DNA of 64,000 nucleotides from Candidatus Didemnitutus sp. (GCA_017991595.1 JAGOQJ010000001.1:496001-560000), one strand, 5' to 3'. Shown: positions 25,121 to 33,856, counted from the first letter of the stretch. Made by a program: numbers and translations. The notes: generated from the letters alone by a model not told the origin.

Positions 25121-25666
25121 CTAGCGCGCTGGCTCGGCGCGGGCGGATTGGTGGAAGAGCAGGGCGGAGACCACGAAGAGCAGCACCCAACAGCTATTCA
25201 GGAAGAAAATCAGCCCCACGCGCGTGTCGAAGTTCGGGCGCCACACGAGCCACGCCACGATCGGCACGGCAAACTGCACCGCGGCCGCCGCCGCGAGTGC
25301 CCGGCTCATGCCCCGCGGCTCGCCGCGCGCGAGGATCGCACCGAGCAGCCCGACCGCGAGCACGGCGCCGTAGAGGAGGTTGGCGGGGTTGTCCTCATTG
25401 CCGATGAAACCCACGGCGAGGTTCACCCAGATCAGACTCAGGCCGCCGAGCACGGCGAGGGCCGCGGCGGCGCGGTAGGCGCGGTTGCCCGCCCGGTGCG
25501 TCGCGACGCGGTAAAGCAGCCCCGCGCCGGTCAGCAGCACGTAGGCGACGATGAAGTCGAAAGGCGACCATTGCACCTCGGCGCTGAATTGCATCGCGAT
25601 GAGCGGCGCGAGCAGCGGCAACGCGGGCAGAACGAAGAAGGGCCAAAGCGGACGGGGCGAAGTCAT
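25121..25666 (-). CDS. Hypothetical membrane protein
   Basis: A 181-residue protein starting at MTSPRPLWPFFVLPALPLLA. It has five to six predicted helices with short loops, including 'FIVAYVLLTGAGLLYRVAT', 'AAAALAVLGGLSLIWVNLAVGFIG' and 'VGLIFFLNSCWVLLFVVSALLF'. The 'VGFIGNEDNPANLLYGAV' loop is its most distinctive feature. I do not recognise a named family. The start avoids a longer upstream frame that translates a low-complexity intergenic stretch. Confidence 0.75.
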   Translation of the reverse strand: MTSPRPLWPFFVLPALPLLAPLIAMQFSAEVQWSPFDFIVAYVLLTGAGLLYRVATHRAGNRAYRAAAALAVLGGLSLIWVNLAVGFIGNEDNPANLLYGAVLAVGLLGAILARGEPRGMSRALAAAAAVQFAVPIVAWLVWRPNFDTRVGLIFFLNSCWVLLFVVSALLFHQSARAEPAR

Positions 25667-25855
25667 GGACGCAGAATGCCGGAGGGATGTGAAAGCATGA
25701 TGAAGCGACGGTGAAATCGCGAGGAAAGGATACGGCCGCGGGGCGAGGCGCGTGAGTGGCGTCGCGCTCGTGGCAAGCGGGACATTGGCCGCGACCATGG
25801 AACGAGGCTTCCCTTGGCCTGTCACGCGCCCGAGCTTTTCCGGCGCTCCCACAAG

Positions 25856-25924
25856 GTAGGCAGCGACCTTGGTCGCGCCCGGGCGGGTGGGTGCGTGCAG
25901 GGCGCGTGCAAGCACGCTGCCTAC
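25856..25924. repeat. Full GTAGGCAGCGACC…GCTGCCTAC palindromic element
   Basis: A 69-bp element: left half GTAGGCAGCGACCTTGGTCG, right half ending AAGCACGCTGCCTAC, so the two ends are inverted (GTAGGCAGCG/CGCTGCCTAC allowing one base). It lies in the 308-bp gap 25667-25974, which has no gene. Related copies are at 39896-39952 and 15642. Confidence 0.8.
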
Positions 25925-25974
25925 GGGGCGTAGATCACGGGCGTCAGGTTGCGCCCTCCGGTCTGCGCCGGCCC

Positions 25975-26547
25975 TCACACCCTCAGCATCCCGCGGAAGC
26001 CGCGACCGCTGTAGTAGGAGTCGGCGCCGTTGTGGCCGATGAACACGCGGTTGTAGCGGCGGTCGCCGTAGATCGCGCCGCCGAGCGCGCGGATCTCGGG
26101 CGGAGTCTTCAGCCAGCTCGACGTCTTCGTGTCGAACTCGCCGAGCTCCTGCAGGGCGAGATACTGCGCCTCGTCGAGCAACTCGATGCCGAGCGCCGCG
26201 GCCAGCTCGGTGATGCAGCCGGCAGGCGGGAATTTTTTCCGGCCGTCGAGCGCTTCCCGATCGTAGCACAGGCTCTGGCGGGCAGCCGGGCTCTGGGGCG
26301 AGCAATCGGCGAAGAGAAATTCGCCGGTCTTCGTGTCGCGGCCGATCACATCCGGCTCGCCGCCGGTGGCCTCCATCGCGGCGAGCGAGCGAAGTTTGTC
26401 CGGTGCCGCGACGAGCCGGGTGTGCACCGCCGTCCAGGCGAGCTTGGGATGACGGCGGGGGTTTTGTTCGAAGCGCGCCTGCAAGGTGCCGAGCAAGGCG
26501 TCGCGCTGCTTCGCCGACAACGTCGGCCTGACGTGCGTGGATTTCAT
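25975..26547 (-). CDS. DUF4256-family protein
   Basis: A 190-residue soluble protein starting at MKSTHVRPTLSAKQRDALLG. 'SLAAMEATGGEPDVIG', 'FADCSPQSPAARQSLCYDREALDGRKKFPP' and the C-terminal 'ALGGAIYGDRRYNRVFIGHNGADSYYSGRGFRG' are characteristic of DUF4256. Function of the family is unknown. Monocistronic on the minus strand, with a repeat element just downstream. Confidence 0.88.
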   Translation of the reverse strand: MKSTHVRPTLSAKQRDALLGTLQARFEQNPRRHPKLAWTAVHTRLVAAPDKLRSLAAMEATGGEPDVIGRDTKTGEFLFADCSPQSPAARQSLCYDREALDGRKKFPPAGCITELAAALGIELLDEAQYLALQELGEFDTKTSSWLKTPPEIRALGGAIYGDRRYNRVFIGHNGADSYYSGRGFRGMLRV

Positions 26548-26652
26548 GGGGTAGGCGCGGAGAAAATCCCGTCGCCGGCTGGGTGGCAAACGGGAATAGC
26601 TCCGCGCGGCGGCGTGGCCGCTGCGATCTTAACTCTCAGCTGCGGCCACGCT

Positions 26653-27615
26653 TCAGTTGCGGCCGGCGGCCACGCGCGATGCCGCGCGGGCGCGCTCGGC
26701 GGCGACGGCGGCGCGGGCGTGGCGGCGGAGATCAGCCGCGTCCTCGGGGCTGAGGCCTTCGGGCGTGAAGCCGGTGGGGATGGAGTCGGTCTCGAACAAC
26801 ACCTGATACCACACGGCGGCGGCGAGGTAGCGGCCGGAGGCGTTCAGGTGGATGGCATCGAGCGAGAGGGTGGGCTGGCCTTGCTTGTCCTTGGTCCAGC
26901 GCCAGCCGACGTTGAGACTCGCGTGTTGATCGGGCAGCTGGCCCGCGGGAGGATTTTTGAAATCAAAGGCCGGATCGGACACGTAGGTCCAGCGCGGCGT
27001 CTGCCGCGCGAGGTGCAACGCGTCGCCCGAAGGGATCAGGCGGAAGCCTTTGCCGTCGGCGAAGGCGCGGTAGGTGTCGCGCGCGCCGGCATACATCCCA
27101 GCGGGCGTGAAGCCGTCCTGCTTTTGGAAAATGACGTGATCCTCGCGGTAGGCCCAGGTCTCGTGGACGACGATCTCGGCGGTGGGTGCATAGCGGCGGA
27201 TGGCGGCGATGAGCTGGTCGGCGAAGGGCTGGTAGGTCTCCGGGAGAAAACTGCGGTTGCTGACCTGCTGGATCGTGACGACGTCCCACGGTTGCGCGGC
27301 GAGAAGTTCGGGGAGCGTCATCGGGCGTTTCTGGCCGGTGCGGGGGTCGGCGGTGTTATAGGCGGCACCCTTGGGATCGCCCGCCTCGGCTTCGCCAAGG
27401 TGGCGCGCGTGGCGCTCAAGCGAGCAGCCGCCGAGCGAGGCGTTGCCGCGGATCAGTTGCTTGCCGCCGGCCTCGGCGAGCGCGGGGAGAAAGGCCGCGC
27501 CGTCGTTGGAGAAACTGTTGCCGATGGTCAGCAGCTTGAGCGCTGCGCGCTCGGCGGCGCCGGCGACCAGCACGAGCGTCACCGACAGGATCAGGAAGGA
27601 GAGGCGGCGGAGCAT
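26653..27615 (-). CDS. Secreted DUF4886/SGNH-like hydrolase
   Basis: A 320-residue protein. A signal peptide (MLRRLSFLILSVTLVLVAGA) is followed at once by the SGNH block-I-like 'LKLLTIGNSFSNDGAAFLPA', where the Ser is the candidate nucleophile. Then come 'VVTIQQVSNRSFLPETYQPF' and the C-terminal 'DAIHLNASGRYLAAAVWYQVL', whose Asp and His fit block V. DUF4886 proteins are often near polysaccharide-degradation genes, and a GH-A glycosidase is divergent here at 27780. An esterase acting on plant or algal glycans is inferred. Confidence 0.85.
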   Translation of the reverse strand: MLRRLSFLILSVTLVLVAGAAERAALKLLTIGNSFSNDGAAFLPALAEAGGKQLIRGNASLGGCSLERHARHLGEAEAGDPKGAAYNTADPRTGQKRPMTLPELLAAQPWDVVTIQQVSNRSFLPETYQPFADQLIAAIRRYAPTAEIVVHETWAYREDHVIFQKQDGFTPAGMYAGARDTYRAFADGKGFRLIPSGDALHLARQTPRWTYVSDPAFDFKNPPAGQLPDQHASLNVGWRWTKDKQGQPTLSLDAIHLNASGRYLAAAVWYQVLFETDSIPTGFTPEGLSPEDAADLRRHARAAVAAERARAASRVAAGRN

Positions 27616-27779
27616 GGGAGCGCGAGTGTGCCGCGGCGGCGGCAGGAGCGTCAACCGCCCGCGGTGTGTCACGCCGCGAGTGGAGTTGGGAAAACGCGCC
27701 GTGCAGAGAGCGTGCAATCGTTGTTATCACTCGAACGTGGGATTCTGCGCGGCGAACGGACTTGGTAACCTCGGGCTTC

Positions 27780-28952
27780 ATGAACCCCGCCCGCCTGTGT
27801 CGCCTTTCCCGTGTCGTCCTGTTCGCCTTGGTCTGGGTCTGCGGCCCGCTGGCCGTCCGGGTGGCGGCGCTGGATTTCGCGGCGTTGGTCGCGTCGGTCG
27901 AGCCGGAGCGCGCCGCGCGCTACGAGGCGTTTCGCGATTTTCAGATCAAGGGCTTTTGCGGCACCGCGCGCATCGAACTCGCCGCCGCCTCCGGCGCCAA
28001 CACGATCCGCACCTACACGCCGCCCACGCGCCGGGAACTCGACGCCTACCAGCGCCTCGGGCTCAAGGTCATCGTCGGCATCTGGATGCCGCACCACGGC
28101 GAGAACAAGAATCAGGACGGCAAGTGGAACTACGATTACACCGTGCAGGGCGACAAGCAGGTAGCCGCCTTCGCCGATGTGCTCGATCGCATCGGCGATC
28201 ATCCGGCCATCCTGCTCTGGTGCCTCGGCAACGAGGTGCACCTCGACCGACCCTACTTCGAGACCGTCGAGCGCATGTCGCGCCTCCTGCACGCGAAATT
28301 CCCGCGCGCGCTTTCAAGCCTGACCATCATCAACGCGCCGAAGGACAAGGTCGCCCTCATCAAGGAGGTCGTGCCGGACCTCGATGTGATCGGCTTCAAC
28401 AGCTATGGCCAGGGCGCGGTCAACACCGCCAGCCGCAACCTCGAGGAAATCTGGGGCCGCGCCTACTACGTCTCCGAGTTCGGACCGCAGGGTCCGTGGA
28501 GCGGCCGCAAGACCGCTTGGGGCGTCAACTGCGAGCAATCCTACGATCAAAAACTCGCCGACCTGCGGAAGAGCTTCGAACGCATCGACACCGCGCCGCG
28601 CTGCCTCGGCTCGACGATGTTCCTCTGGGGCTTTTGGGAGAAGACCAAGGAATTCCCGACCTACTTCAGCGCCTTCCTCAGCCCCGCGATCGGCGGCCGG
28701 AAAGTGCCCGACGAGAAACTCTACGTCACGCCCATCGCCGATGAATTCATCCGCTATTGGTCCGGCCGCTATCCCGAGGAGCGCGCGCCAATCCTGACAC
28801 GCATCGCCATCGCCGGAGGTGAACAAGCCCGCGACGTCATCGTGCCCGCCGGTCAGAAATTCCCCATCACGGTCGCCGTTGACGATCCCTCCGGCACGCC
28901 GCGCTCGTTGCGCTACCGCTGGTGGATCTTGAACGACGCCGGAAAACCCTAG
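27780..28952 (+). CDS. Secreted clan GH-A glycoside hydrolase, interrupted by an in-frame amber codon
   Basis: A signal peptide at about 1-30 is followed by a TIM barrel. 'HPAILLWCLGNEVHLD' holds the likely acid/base Glu152 and 'YYVSEFGPQG' the likely nucleophile Glu233, the spacing of GH2/GH5-like enzymes. 'GANTIRTYTPP' and 'VIVGIWMPHHG' are barrel strands. After residue 390 (…WILNDAGKP) a TAG stop occurs, but the same frame continues with good coding character to 29093. The barrel is complete, so the truncated protein could still be catalytic while losing the C-terminal beta-domain. Substrate unknown. Confidence 0.75.
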   Translation: MNPARLCRLSRVVLFALVWVCGPLAVRVAALDFAALVASVEPERAARYEAFRDFQIKGFCGTARIELAAASGANTIRTYTPPTRRELDAYQRLGLKVIVGIWMPHHGENKNQDGKWNYDYTVQGDKQVAAFADVLDRIGDHPAILLWCLGNEVHLDRPYFETVERMSRLLHAKFPRALSSLTIINAPKDKVALIKEVVPDLDVIGFNSYGQGAVNTASRNLEEIWGRAYYVSEFGPQGPWSGRKTAWGVNCEQSYDQKLADLRKSFERIDTAPRCLGSTMFLWGFWEKTKEFPTYFSAFLSPAIGGRKVPDEKLYVTPIADEFIRYWSGRYPEERAPILTRIAIAGGEQARDVIVPAGQKFPITVAVDDPSGTPRSLRYRWWILNDAGKP

Positions 28953-29093
28953 TTCGGCCCCGTCGACACCGCGGAGCCCACGTTCGAACTTCCGGCCCCC
29001 GCCAAGCCCGGGCAGGCCTACTTCGTCAAAGTCTATGTCGTCGCGGACGAGCGGCTGGCCTCGGGCTTCTCCGTGCCGTTCCGGGTCGAGTGA
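28953..29093 (+). other. In-frame C-terminal continuation of the glycosidase after the amber codon
   Basis: Immediately after TAG 28950-28952 the frame reads FGPVDTAEPTFELPAPAKPG and on through 'AYFVKVYVVADERLASGFSVPFRVE' to a TGA at 29091-29093. This is typical beta-sandwich sequence with no start codon of its own. The simplest explanation is a single CAG-to-TAG substitution in a 437-residue gene. Suppression or a sequencing error would give the same picture. Confidence 0.75.
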
Positions 29094-29168
29094 GGCCGTT
29101 GCGGGCGGAGCGGAGCGCCGTGCGGCGAGCTGGCCAAACGGACCGACGTGTGTTTGTTGGACCGGTTC

Positions 29169-29417
29169 ATGAAACGCCGGAATCTCACTCCCCGGGTGCG
29201 CGAGGCCCTGCGCCAGTTGATGGCGGGGCCGCAGGATATGCGCGACGAGGCGCTGCTCGCGCTCATCAACGACGAGTTGAAGCCGATGAGCGTGGACGAC
29301 ATCACCTACGTTCGCGACCGCGTGCGGTTCACCTGCCCGCCGTGCCCGATGGTGCAGTCCGTCGTGTTGATGCTCGACGGACTGATTGAGGTGAAGCTGC
29401 TCGCGCGCGAGCTCTGA
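29169..29417 (+). CDS. Small hypothetical protein with a CPPC motif
   Basis: An 82-residue soluble protein starting at MKRRNLTPRVREALRQLMAG. It is mostly helical and acidic/basic mixed ('DEALLALINDELKPMSVDDI'), then 'VRFTCPPCPMVQSVVLMLDG' with a CxxC pair that could bind metal or be redox active. A GTG seven codons earlier is an alternative start. I do not recognise the family. It stands alone between the glycosidase and the secreted protein at 29562. Confidence 0.6.
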   Translation: MKRRNLTPRVREALRQLMAGPQDMRDEALLALINDELKPMSVDDITYVRDRVRFTCPPCPMVQSVVLMLDGLIEVKLLAREL

Positions 29418-29561
29418 GGCTCGGGTGAAGTGGGCGAGCGTGCCCGCACCGGGGCGCAGCGTGGAGACCGCGGCCGTGCCGAGCGGGCAGGGAGGCCGTT
29501 GCGGCGGAGGTCCGGCGGGTTGTGCCTCGACTCTGCGGCGCGCGTTTCAATTATAGGCTTC

Positions 29562-30410
29562 ATGCGCGCGGTCCGTTTCCTTCTGGTCCTGTCGATTGGT
29601 GTTTCCGCCCTCAGCGTCGCGGCCAAGCCGCCCTATTCGATGTGGGGAAAGCAGTTCAACACGCCGGCTGCCGCGCTCGCGGCGCAGGTTGAGGGCTCCA
29701 AGGCGAAGCTGACCGAGGTCGTGCCGGGCCAATACTACGGCGGCTCGATCCTCGTCTGCCTGCCGCCGGACAACGTCATCATCAGTCCGCGCTTCATCAA
29801 CGGCGTCGAGACCCTGGACGAGGAGGCGAAGCAGTTTTTCCGGGACTACTACCGGATCGACGCGGACTTCATGGTCGAGGCCTTCGAGCGCTCAGGCTTG
29901 TTCGACTCGGTCACCCTCACGCGCGCGGTCAGCTACTGGCGCTATGCGAATGATTACGGGTATCGCTACGTCTTCGTCTATGGCGGCACCGAGGGTTTCA
30001 CGCTGCTCGACATGGCGACCAACACCGAGACCAAGGTCACCCCTCTCGGCACGAGTCTCGCCGGCTGGGTCAACGGCGTGGAGCGCTCGCTCGACGACCT
30101 CGCGCGGCAGGCGCAGCAGAAATCCCCCGGCGTCGACACGTGGCGCAACGCCGGCGTGGCGCGCGCGGCGCCGCTGCCGGTGGCCGAGGAGATGCATTAC
30201 GACGAGACGACGAAGCGCGGCTGGGTGTCGGTCAAGGACCGCGGGCTGGCCGCGCGCGGCAGCATCCTGCGGCGCATCGCCGAGATCTGTGCCACGAAGA
30301 ACAAGCTGCTCGTGAGCGGCGAAATCGACGCCGCCCAAGGCGCCTTCAAGGTGCTCGATGAGGAGTTGAAAGACGGCGTGCTGAAGATCCGCTTCGAGGC
30401 GCTGTATTGA
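29562..30410 (+). CDS. Secreted hypothetical protein
   Basis: A 282-residue protein with a signal peptide (MRAVRFLLVLSIGVSALSVA, cut near AKP). The mature part has 'GGSILVCLPPDNVIISPRFI', 'DADFMVEAFERSGLFDSVTL' and 'ICATKNKLLVSGEIDAAQGA'. The 'AFERSGLFDSVTL' and 'GYRYVFVYGG' pattern recalls periplasmic lipoprotein-type proteins that pair a variable domain with a beta-sheet, but no named family is recognised. The start at 29562 is well supported by the signal peptide. Alone on the plus strand. Confidence 0.75.
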   Translation: MRAVRFLLVLSIGVSALSVAAKPPYSMWGKQFNTPAAALAAQVEGSKAKLTEVVPGQYYGGSILVCLPPDNVIISPRFINGVETLDEEAKQFFRDYYRIDADFMVEAFERSGLFDSVTLTRAVSYWRYANDYGYRYVFVYGGTEGFTLLDMATNTETKVTPLGTSLAGWVNGVERSLDDLARQAQQKSPGVDTWRNAGVARAAPLPVAEEMHYDETTKRGWVSVKDRGLAARGSILRRIAEICATKNKLLVSGEIDAAQGAFKVLDEELKDGVLKIRFEALY

Positions 30411-30543
30411 GGCCGCTTGCCGCTTCAGGCATCGGGCCTCCCTAGCTCCACCTCGCCACCAGCTGCGCAAGAGCGTCGGCACGGATCGCCCGGAGGAGAC
30501 ATCGGGAGGGCGAAACCGTTCACGGCTGCGGGCGCTGCGCGCG

Positions 30544-30741
30544 TTACTTGATCCGGGCTTCGCCCTTGGACGTGAGGACGTAGAGTTTCTCCGCGCGGCG
30601 GTGCTCGATGAGGCCTTCCTTGATCCACGCGGCGAGCTGCTTCTGGCCCGCGGTGCGCGCATGGCTCTCGGGAATCGTGCCGAGAGAACCCATGAACAGG
30701 GTGCGCAGTTTGAAGGCGTCGGGAGATTTCGAGAGGGACAT
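30544..30741 (-). CDS. Small hypothetical protein, winged-helix-like
   Basis: A 65-residue protein, MSLSKSPDAFKLRTLFMGSL to 'YVLTSKGEARIK'. 'QKQLAAWIKEGLIEHRRAEKLYVLTSKGEARI' looks like the recognition helix plus wing of a small winged-helix domain. It is too short to carry a sensor domain, so it could be a tiny DNA-binding or adaptor protein. Codon use fits the neighbours. The gap 30411-30543 downstream has no feature. Confidence 0.5.
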   Translation of the reverse strand: MSLSKSPDAFKLRTLFMGSLGTIPESHARTAGQKQLAAWIKEGLIEHRRAEKLYVLTSKGEARIK

Positions 30742-31184
30742 GGCCTGGTGCGGACGATGCGGAGGAATGGCGGGAGGCGGATGTGTCCGTCAATCATCAA
30801 GCCTCGGTGCTTCGGCTCGGCGCGCTGCGGGGGCAAGGTTTCTGACCACGGATGACACGGAGAGCACGGATGGGCTGGAGCGCGTGATCGGTGCAATTCG
30901 TGGTTCATTCCTTTCCGTGTTGCCGTTTCGGACTGTGGCCGCGGACTCGGCCAGTAGGTTGATTCAACGCATTGAGGACTTGCGGTAATAAGCGCGCGGG
31001 GGCGGCGGTTGGTTTCGATCCCCGGCCTTTTTTCTGCAAAATCTCTCCACATGAGAGGCGTGGATTTTCTTCGAAAATCACGGTCCTTCCGCCCGGTGGG
31101 CACGCGGCGCATCGGCGGTATCTTCCGCCAACCTGAATCATCGGTGGCCGCATGCAGGCGAAATCTGAACGAGTCCCCACTCCC
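30742..31184. other. 443-bp intergenic region with degenerate GACACGGA-type repeats
   Basis: No convincing gene on either strand. Around 30846-30870 it carries CACGGATGACACGGAGAGCA, a degenerate purine-rich motif of the kind also seen at 36990-37030. The part nearest 31185 is locally AT-richer (CTTCGAAAATCACGG at 31070-31084) and probably holds the promoter of the PEP-CTERM gene. Confidence 0.5.
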
Positions 31185-31934
31185 ATGAAAACTACTCCCG
31201 CTTGCTTCCTCGTGCCGTGCGTCCTCGTCGGGGTGGTGTTGGGTTTCCTCCCGCGTCCTGTGCTCGCGCAGTATTTCACCGACAACTTCGAGTCCTATGC
31301 GGTGGGCGGTTCCGTCGCGCCGAATTGGACGCCCTATTACAACGGGGCGGCGGTGGTGGGGCCGGCCACGGTGAGCGGGAGCAGTGGCAACATTCTGCAG
31401 ATTTCTAGCCAGACGAACTGGGCCGGCTATGCGTTCCGCGCGGTTTCATTCGCGCAGGAATTCCGGCTCGAGGTGGACATCTTTTCCACGAACGGCAACG
31501 GCCCGATCATCGACCTCTGGCACGGCCCGGGCGACAGCTCGCCCTATTACCGCATGCTAACCTTGTTGAACGGCAATTTCTACCAAGGCGACGCGAGCAA
31601 GCAGCAGATCGGCGCGCCAATGACGTGGACCACGGGGACGTGGCATCACGTCGCCATCAATTACGCGCGCGCCAGCTCCGCGCAGAGCGCCACCCTGACT
31701 TACTATTTCGACGGGCAACTGCTGGGGCAGGTCACCACCCCGGGCACGACGCCTTGGGATACTTCGACTCACTACCTGGCGCTCGCGAACAACTTCTCCG
31801 GCACGACCTACTTCGACAACGTCAGCATCACCGCCATCCCTGAGCCGGCGGTCGGGGCCGGGCTGGCCGGAGTCGCGGTCGCGCTCGCCGCGCTCTGGCG
31901 ACGGAGACGCCGGGACGTGGTCCGGGCGCCCTGA
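31185..31934 (+). CDS. PEP-CTERM sorting-domain protein
   Basis: A 249-residue protein starting at MKTTPACFLVPCVLVGVVLG with a signal peptide ending near 'VLAQYF'. Residues about 28-215 form a jelly-roll/LamG-like beta-domain ('DNFESYAVGGSVAPNWTPYY', 'GTWHHVAINYARAS'). The C-terminus is a classic PEP-CTERM tail: the motif IPEPA, a hydrophobic stretch ('GLAGVAVALAALW') and an RRRRRD basic end. It should be processed by an exosortase not found in this window and placed at the cell surface or in exopolysaccharide. Confidence 0.93.
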   Translation: MKTTPACFLVPCVLVGVVLGFLPRPVLAQYFTDNFESYAVGGSVAPNWTPYYNGAAVVGPATVSGSSGNILQISSQTNWAGYAFRAVSFAQEFRLEVDIFSTNGNGPIIDLWHGPGDSSPYYRMLTLLNGNFYQGDASKQQIGAPMTWTTGTWHHVAINYARASSAQSATLTYYFDGQLLGQVTTPGTTPWDTSTHYLALANNFSGTTYFDNVSITAIPEPAVGAGLAGVAVALAALWRRRRRDVVRAP

Positions 31935-32067
31935 CGCGCGCCGGCCTCGTGCGGGTTGCCGGACGAATCCGCGGGCGCGCTTGCTGGCTCTTGGGTGATC
32001 CGCGGCGAACAGCCGGCTCGCCATGCGCGCGGCGATGGGGGAAGGTGGCTGCGTCTCTCTCCTTCCG

Positions 32068-32937
32068 ATGCGCCTGATTCCTCTGCACCGCCTGTTCTTC
32101 GCCGCTTGGCTGGGGCTGTTGGCGATTTCCGCCTGCGCCGCCGAGACCGCGCCCGAAGCCCGGCCCACGATCTCGGTCGTCACGCTCAATCTCTATCACG
32201 ATCGCGCGGACTGGCCGAAGCGGCGTGTGCAGATCGCCGAGACCTTGCGCGCGCTGCGGCCGGATGTCGTCCTGCTGCAGGAGGTGCTGCAGCATGAGCA
32301 GCTGCCGAATCAAGCCGAGTGGTTGGCGGGAGAGATCGGCTACGCGGCGTATTTCGTGAGCGTGGACCCGGCCGACCGCGCGCATCGCTACGGCAATGCG
32401 TTGCTGACGCCTCATCCGATTTTACAGCGCGACCAGATCGCGCTGGAGCCGCGCAGCGACTCGCGCACGGCGGGCATGCTGCGCCTCGATGTGCGCGGCG
32501 CGGTGATCAACGTTTACGTCACACACCTGCACCACACCGGCGAGGGCGCCGCCCTGCGCGAGCGCCAGGTGGCGGACCTCGTCGCTTTCATCCGGCGCAC
32601 GGCCGGCGAGGCTCCCAGTCTCGTCGGGGGCGATTTCAACACCGTGGCGGATGCACCCGAGCTCGCCGCGTTGACCGCGCGGTTCGTCGACAGCTTCGGC
32701 ACGTTGCATCCGGACGCGGGTCCCGAGACCACCACGCTCAATCGCGCGTGGTTCGATGCGCCGCGGCGGATCGACCATATCTTTTTCGAGCGGGACCGCT
32801 TCGAGCCCCTGCGCTCCGAAATCCTGTTCACGACCCCCGATGCGGAAGGCACCTGGGCCTCGGATCACCACGGCCTGTTGTCACGGTTCGCCGTCGGCGC
32901 CCAAGGCGAGCGCGCGCCGGACGCGAAGGATTTTTGA
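32068..32937 (+). CDS. Secreted endonuclease/exonuclease/phosphatase (EEP) family protein
   Basis: A 289-residue protein starting at MRLIPLHRLFFAAWLGLLAI; the 'LLAISACAA' context suggests a signal peptide, possibly a lipoprotein. The EEP fold is complete: 'ISVVTLNLYHDR', 'RPDVVLLQEVL', 'INVYVTHLHHTGEGAALRERQV', 'LVGGDFNTVAD' and the catalytic end 'TWASDHHGLLSRF'. Substrate could be a nucleic acid, phospholipid or sugar phosphate. ATG 32068 is preferred over an upstream one because it begins the signal peptide. Confidence 0.88.
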   Translation: MRLIPLHRLFFAAWLGLLAISACAAETAPEARPTISVVTLNLYHDRADWPKRRVQIAETLRALRPDVVLLQEVLQHEQLPNQAEWLAGEIGYAAYFVSVDPADRAHRYGNALLTPHPILQRDQIALEPRSDSRTAGMLRLDVRGAVINVYVTHLHHTGEGAALRERQVADLVAFIRRTAGEAPSLVGGDFNTVADAPELAALTARFVDSFGTLHPDAGPETTTLNRAWFDAPRRIDHIFFERDRFEPLRSEILFTTPDAEGTWASDHHGLLSRFAVGAQGERAPDAKDF

Positions 32938-32969
32938 CCGCGCGCGAAGAGCTGATTGATTATCAAGTA

Positions 32970-33115
32970 GCGGCCTGACTCCGTCGGATTGCATTTCGTG
33001 CACCATGCAACGGCCTGACCGCGTCGTCCGGTCCGCAGATGGAGTCAAAAGCAGCGAAAAGCGGCCTGACCCCGTGGTTTGGCCCCGGAGGTTACTTGAC
33101 CCCGTCCGGCTTGGC
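32970..33115. repeat. Cluster of GCGGCCTGACCCCGT-type repeats upstream of ferritin
   Basis: At least three variants of GCGGCCTGACYCCGT occur (32970, about 33010 and 33061), plus a partial TTGACCCCGTCCGG at about 33096. The segment 33051-33075 recurs exactly (25 bp) at 33793-33817 behind the ferritin gene. The core GCCTGACCCYGT is shared with the RAYT-flanking units at 5182 and 6252. Otherwise the 249-bp gap 32938-33186 shows no gene. Confidence 0.75.
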
Positions 33116-33186
33116 GGCGGGCGCTGCGGGCGGCTTGGCCCGGAAAGCATCTTGCGCTGGGCGGCGCGGAGATTCTCCTTGGCGAC

Positions 33187-33705
33187 ATGAACAAGCCGTC
33201 GATCCCCGCCGCTGTCCTGACCGAACTCAACCGTCAGGCAAATCACGAGTTCGCCGCCGCCCACGGCTACACCGCGATTGCGGCTTGGTGCGAAGCCGAG
33301 GCCCTGCCGGGTTGCGCCGCGTTCTTCCGGCGGCAGGCGGCCGAGGAGCGCGAGCACGCCGACAAGATGGTGAGCCACCTCCTCGATCGCGGAATGACGC
33401 CGGAGTTTGCCGCCGTGCCGGCGCCGCGGCAGGATTTCGCGTCGCTGCTGGAGGTCGCGCAGGAGGCGCTGGCCAAGGAGCAGGCCAACACGCGCGGGAT
33501 CCACGCCGTCTATGAAGCGGCGCTGGCGGCCAAGGATTATCCCGCGCAGGTGCTGATGCATTGGTTCATCAACGAGCAGGTGGAGGAGGAAAAGTGGGCG
33601 AACGATCTCGTGACGCTCGTGCGCAACTCCTCGTGCGCCGGGAGCCTTGCCAGCCTCGACCGTCACGTCAGCTCGCTGCTCGGCGCGGACAAGTCGGGCG
33701 ACTGA
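33187..33705 (+). CDS. Ferritin
   Basis: A 172-residue four-helix-bundle ferritin of bacterial FtnA size. Helix A 'LTELNRQANHEFAAAHGYTAIAAWCE' and helix B 'FFRRQAAEEREHADKMVSHL' supply the ferroxidase ligands (Glu, and the E-x2-H of EEREHAD). Helix C carries 'EQANTRGIHAVYEAALAAKD' and helix D 'HWFINEQVEEEKWANDLV'. It stores iron as a 24-subunit cage in the cytosol. It stands alone and is bracketed by direct copies of a 25-bp repeat. Confidence 0.95.
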   Translation: MNKPSIPAAVLTELNRQANHEFAAAHGYTAIAAWCEAEALPGCAAFFRRQAAEEREHADKMVSHLLDRGMTPEFAAVPAPRQDFASLLEVAQEALAKEQANTRGIHAVYEAALAAKDYPAQVLMHWFINEQVEEEKWANDLVTLVRNSSCAGSLASLDRHVSSLLGADKSGD

Positions 33706-33792
33706 GCGCCGGGCACGGCGGCGGGTGCCGCAGCGAGCCGGACTGTCAAGAGTCAAGCCATGGGCTGGCCCCTTCGGCTCGGCCCGGTAAAG

Positions 33793-33817
33793 GCAGCGAA
33801 AAGCGGCCTGACCCCGT
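33793..33817. repeat. 25-bp direct repeat behind ferritin, matching 33051-33075
   Basis: Exact second copy of the segment beginning GCAGCGAAAAGCGGCCTGAC. It continues with CGTCGG, also found in the 32970 unit. See the upstream cluster for the family. Confidence 0.85.
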
Positions 33818-33856
33818 CGGATTCCCGCTGAAAATGCGATTGCTTGTGCTGCCTAG

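Noticed and set aside
30608-30988. A 126-codon plus-strand frame in the 30.6-31 kb gap
   Set aside because: It runs through the real minus-strand 65-aa gene and degenerate GACACGGA-type repeats; the composition is not protein-like.
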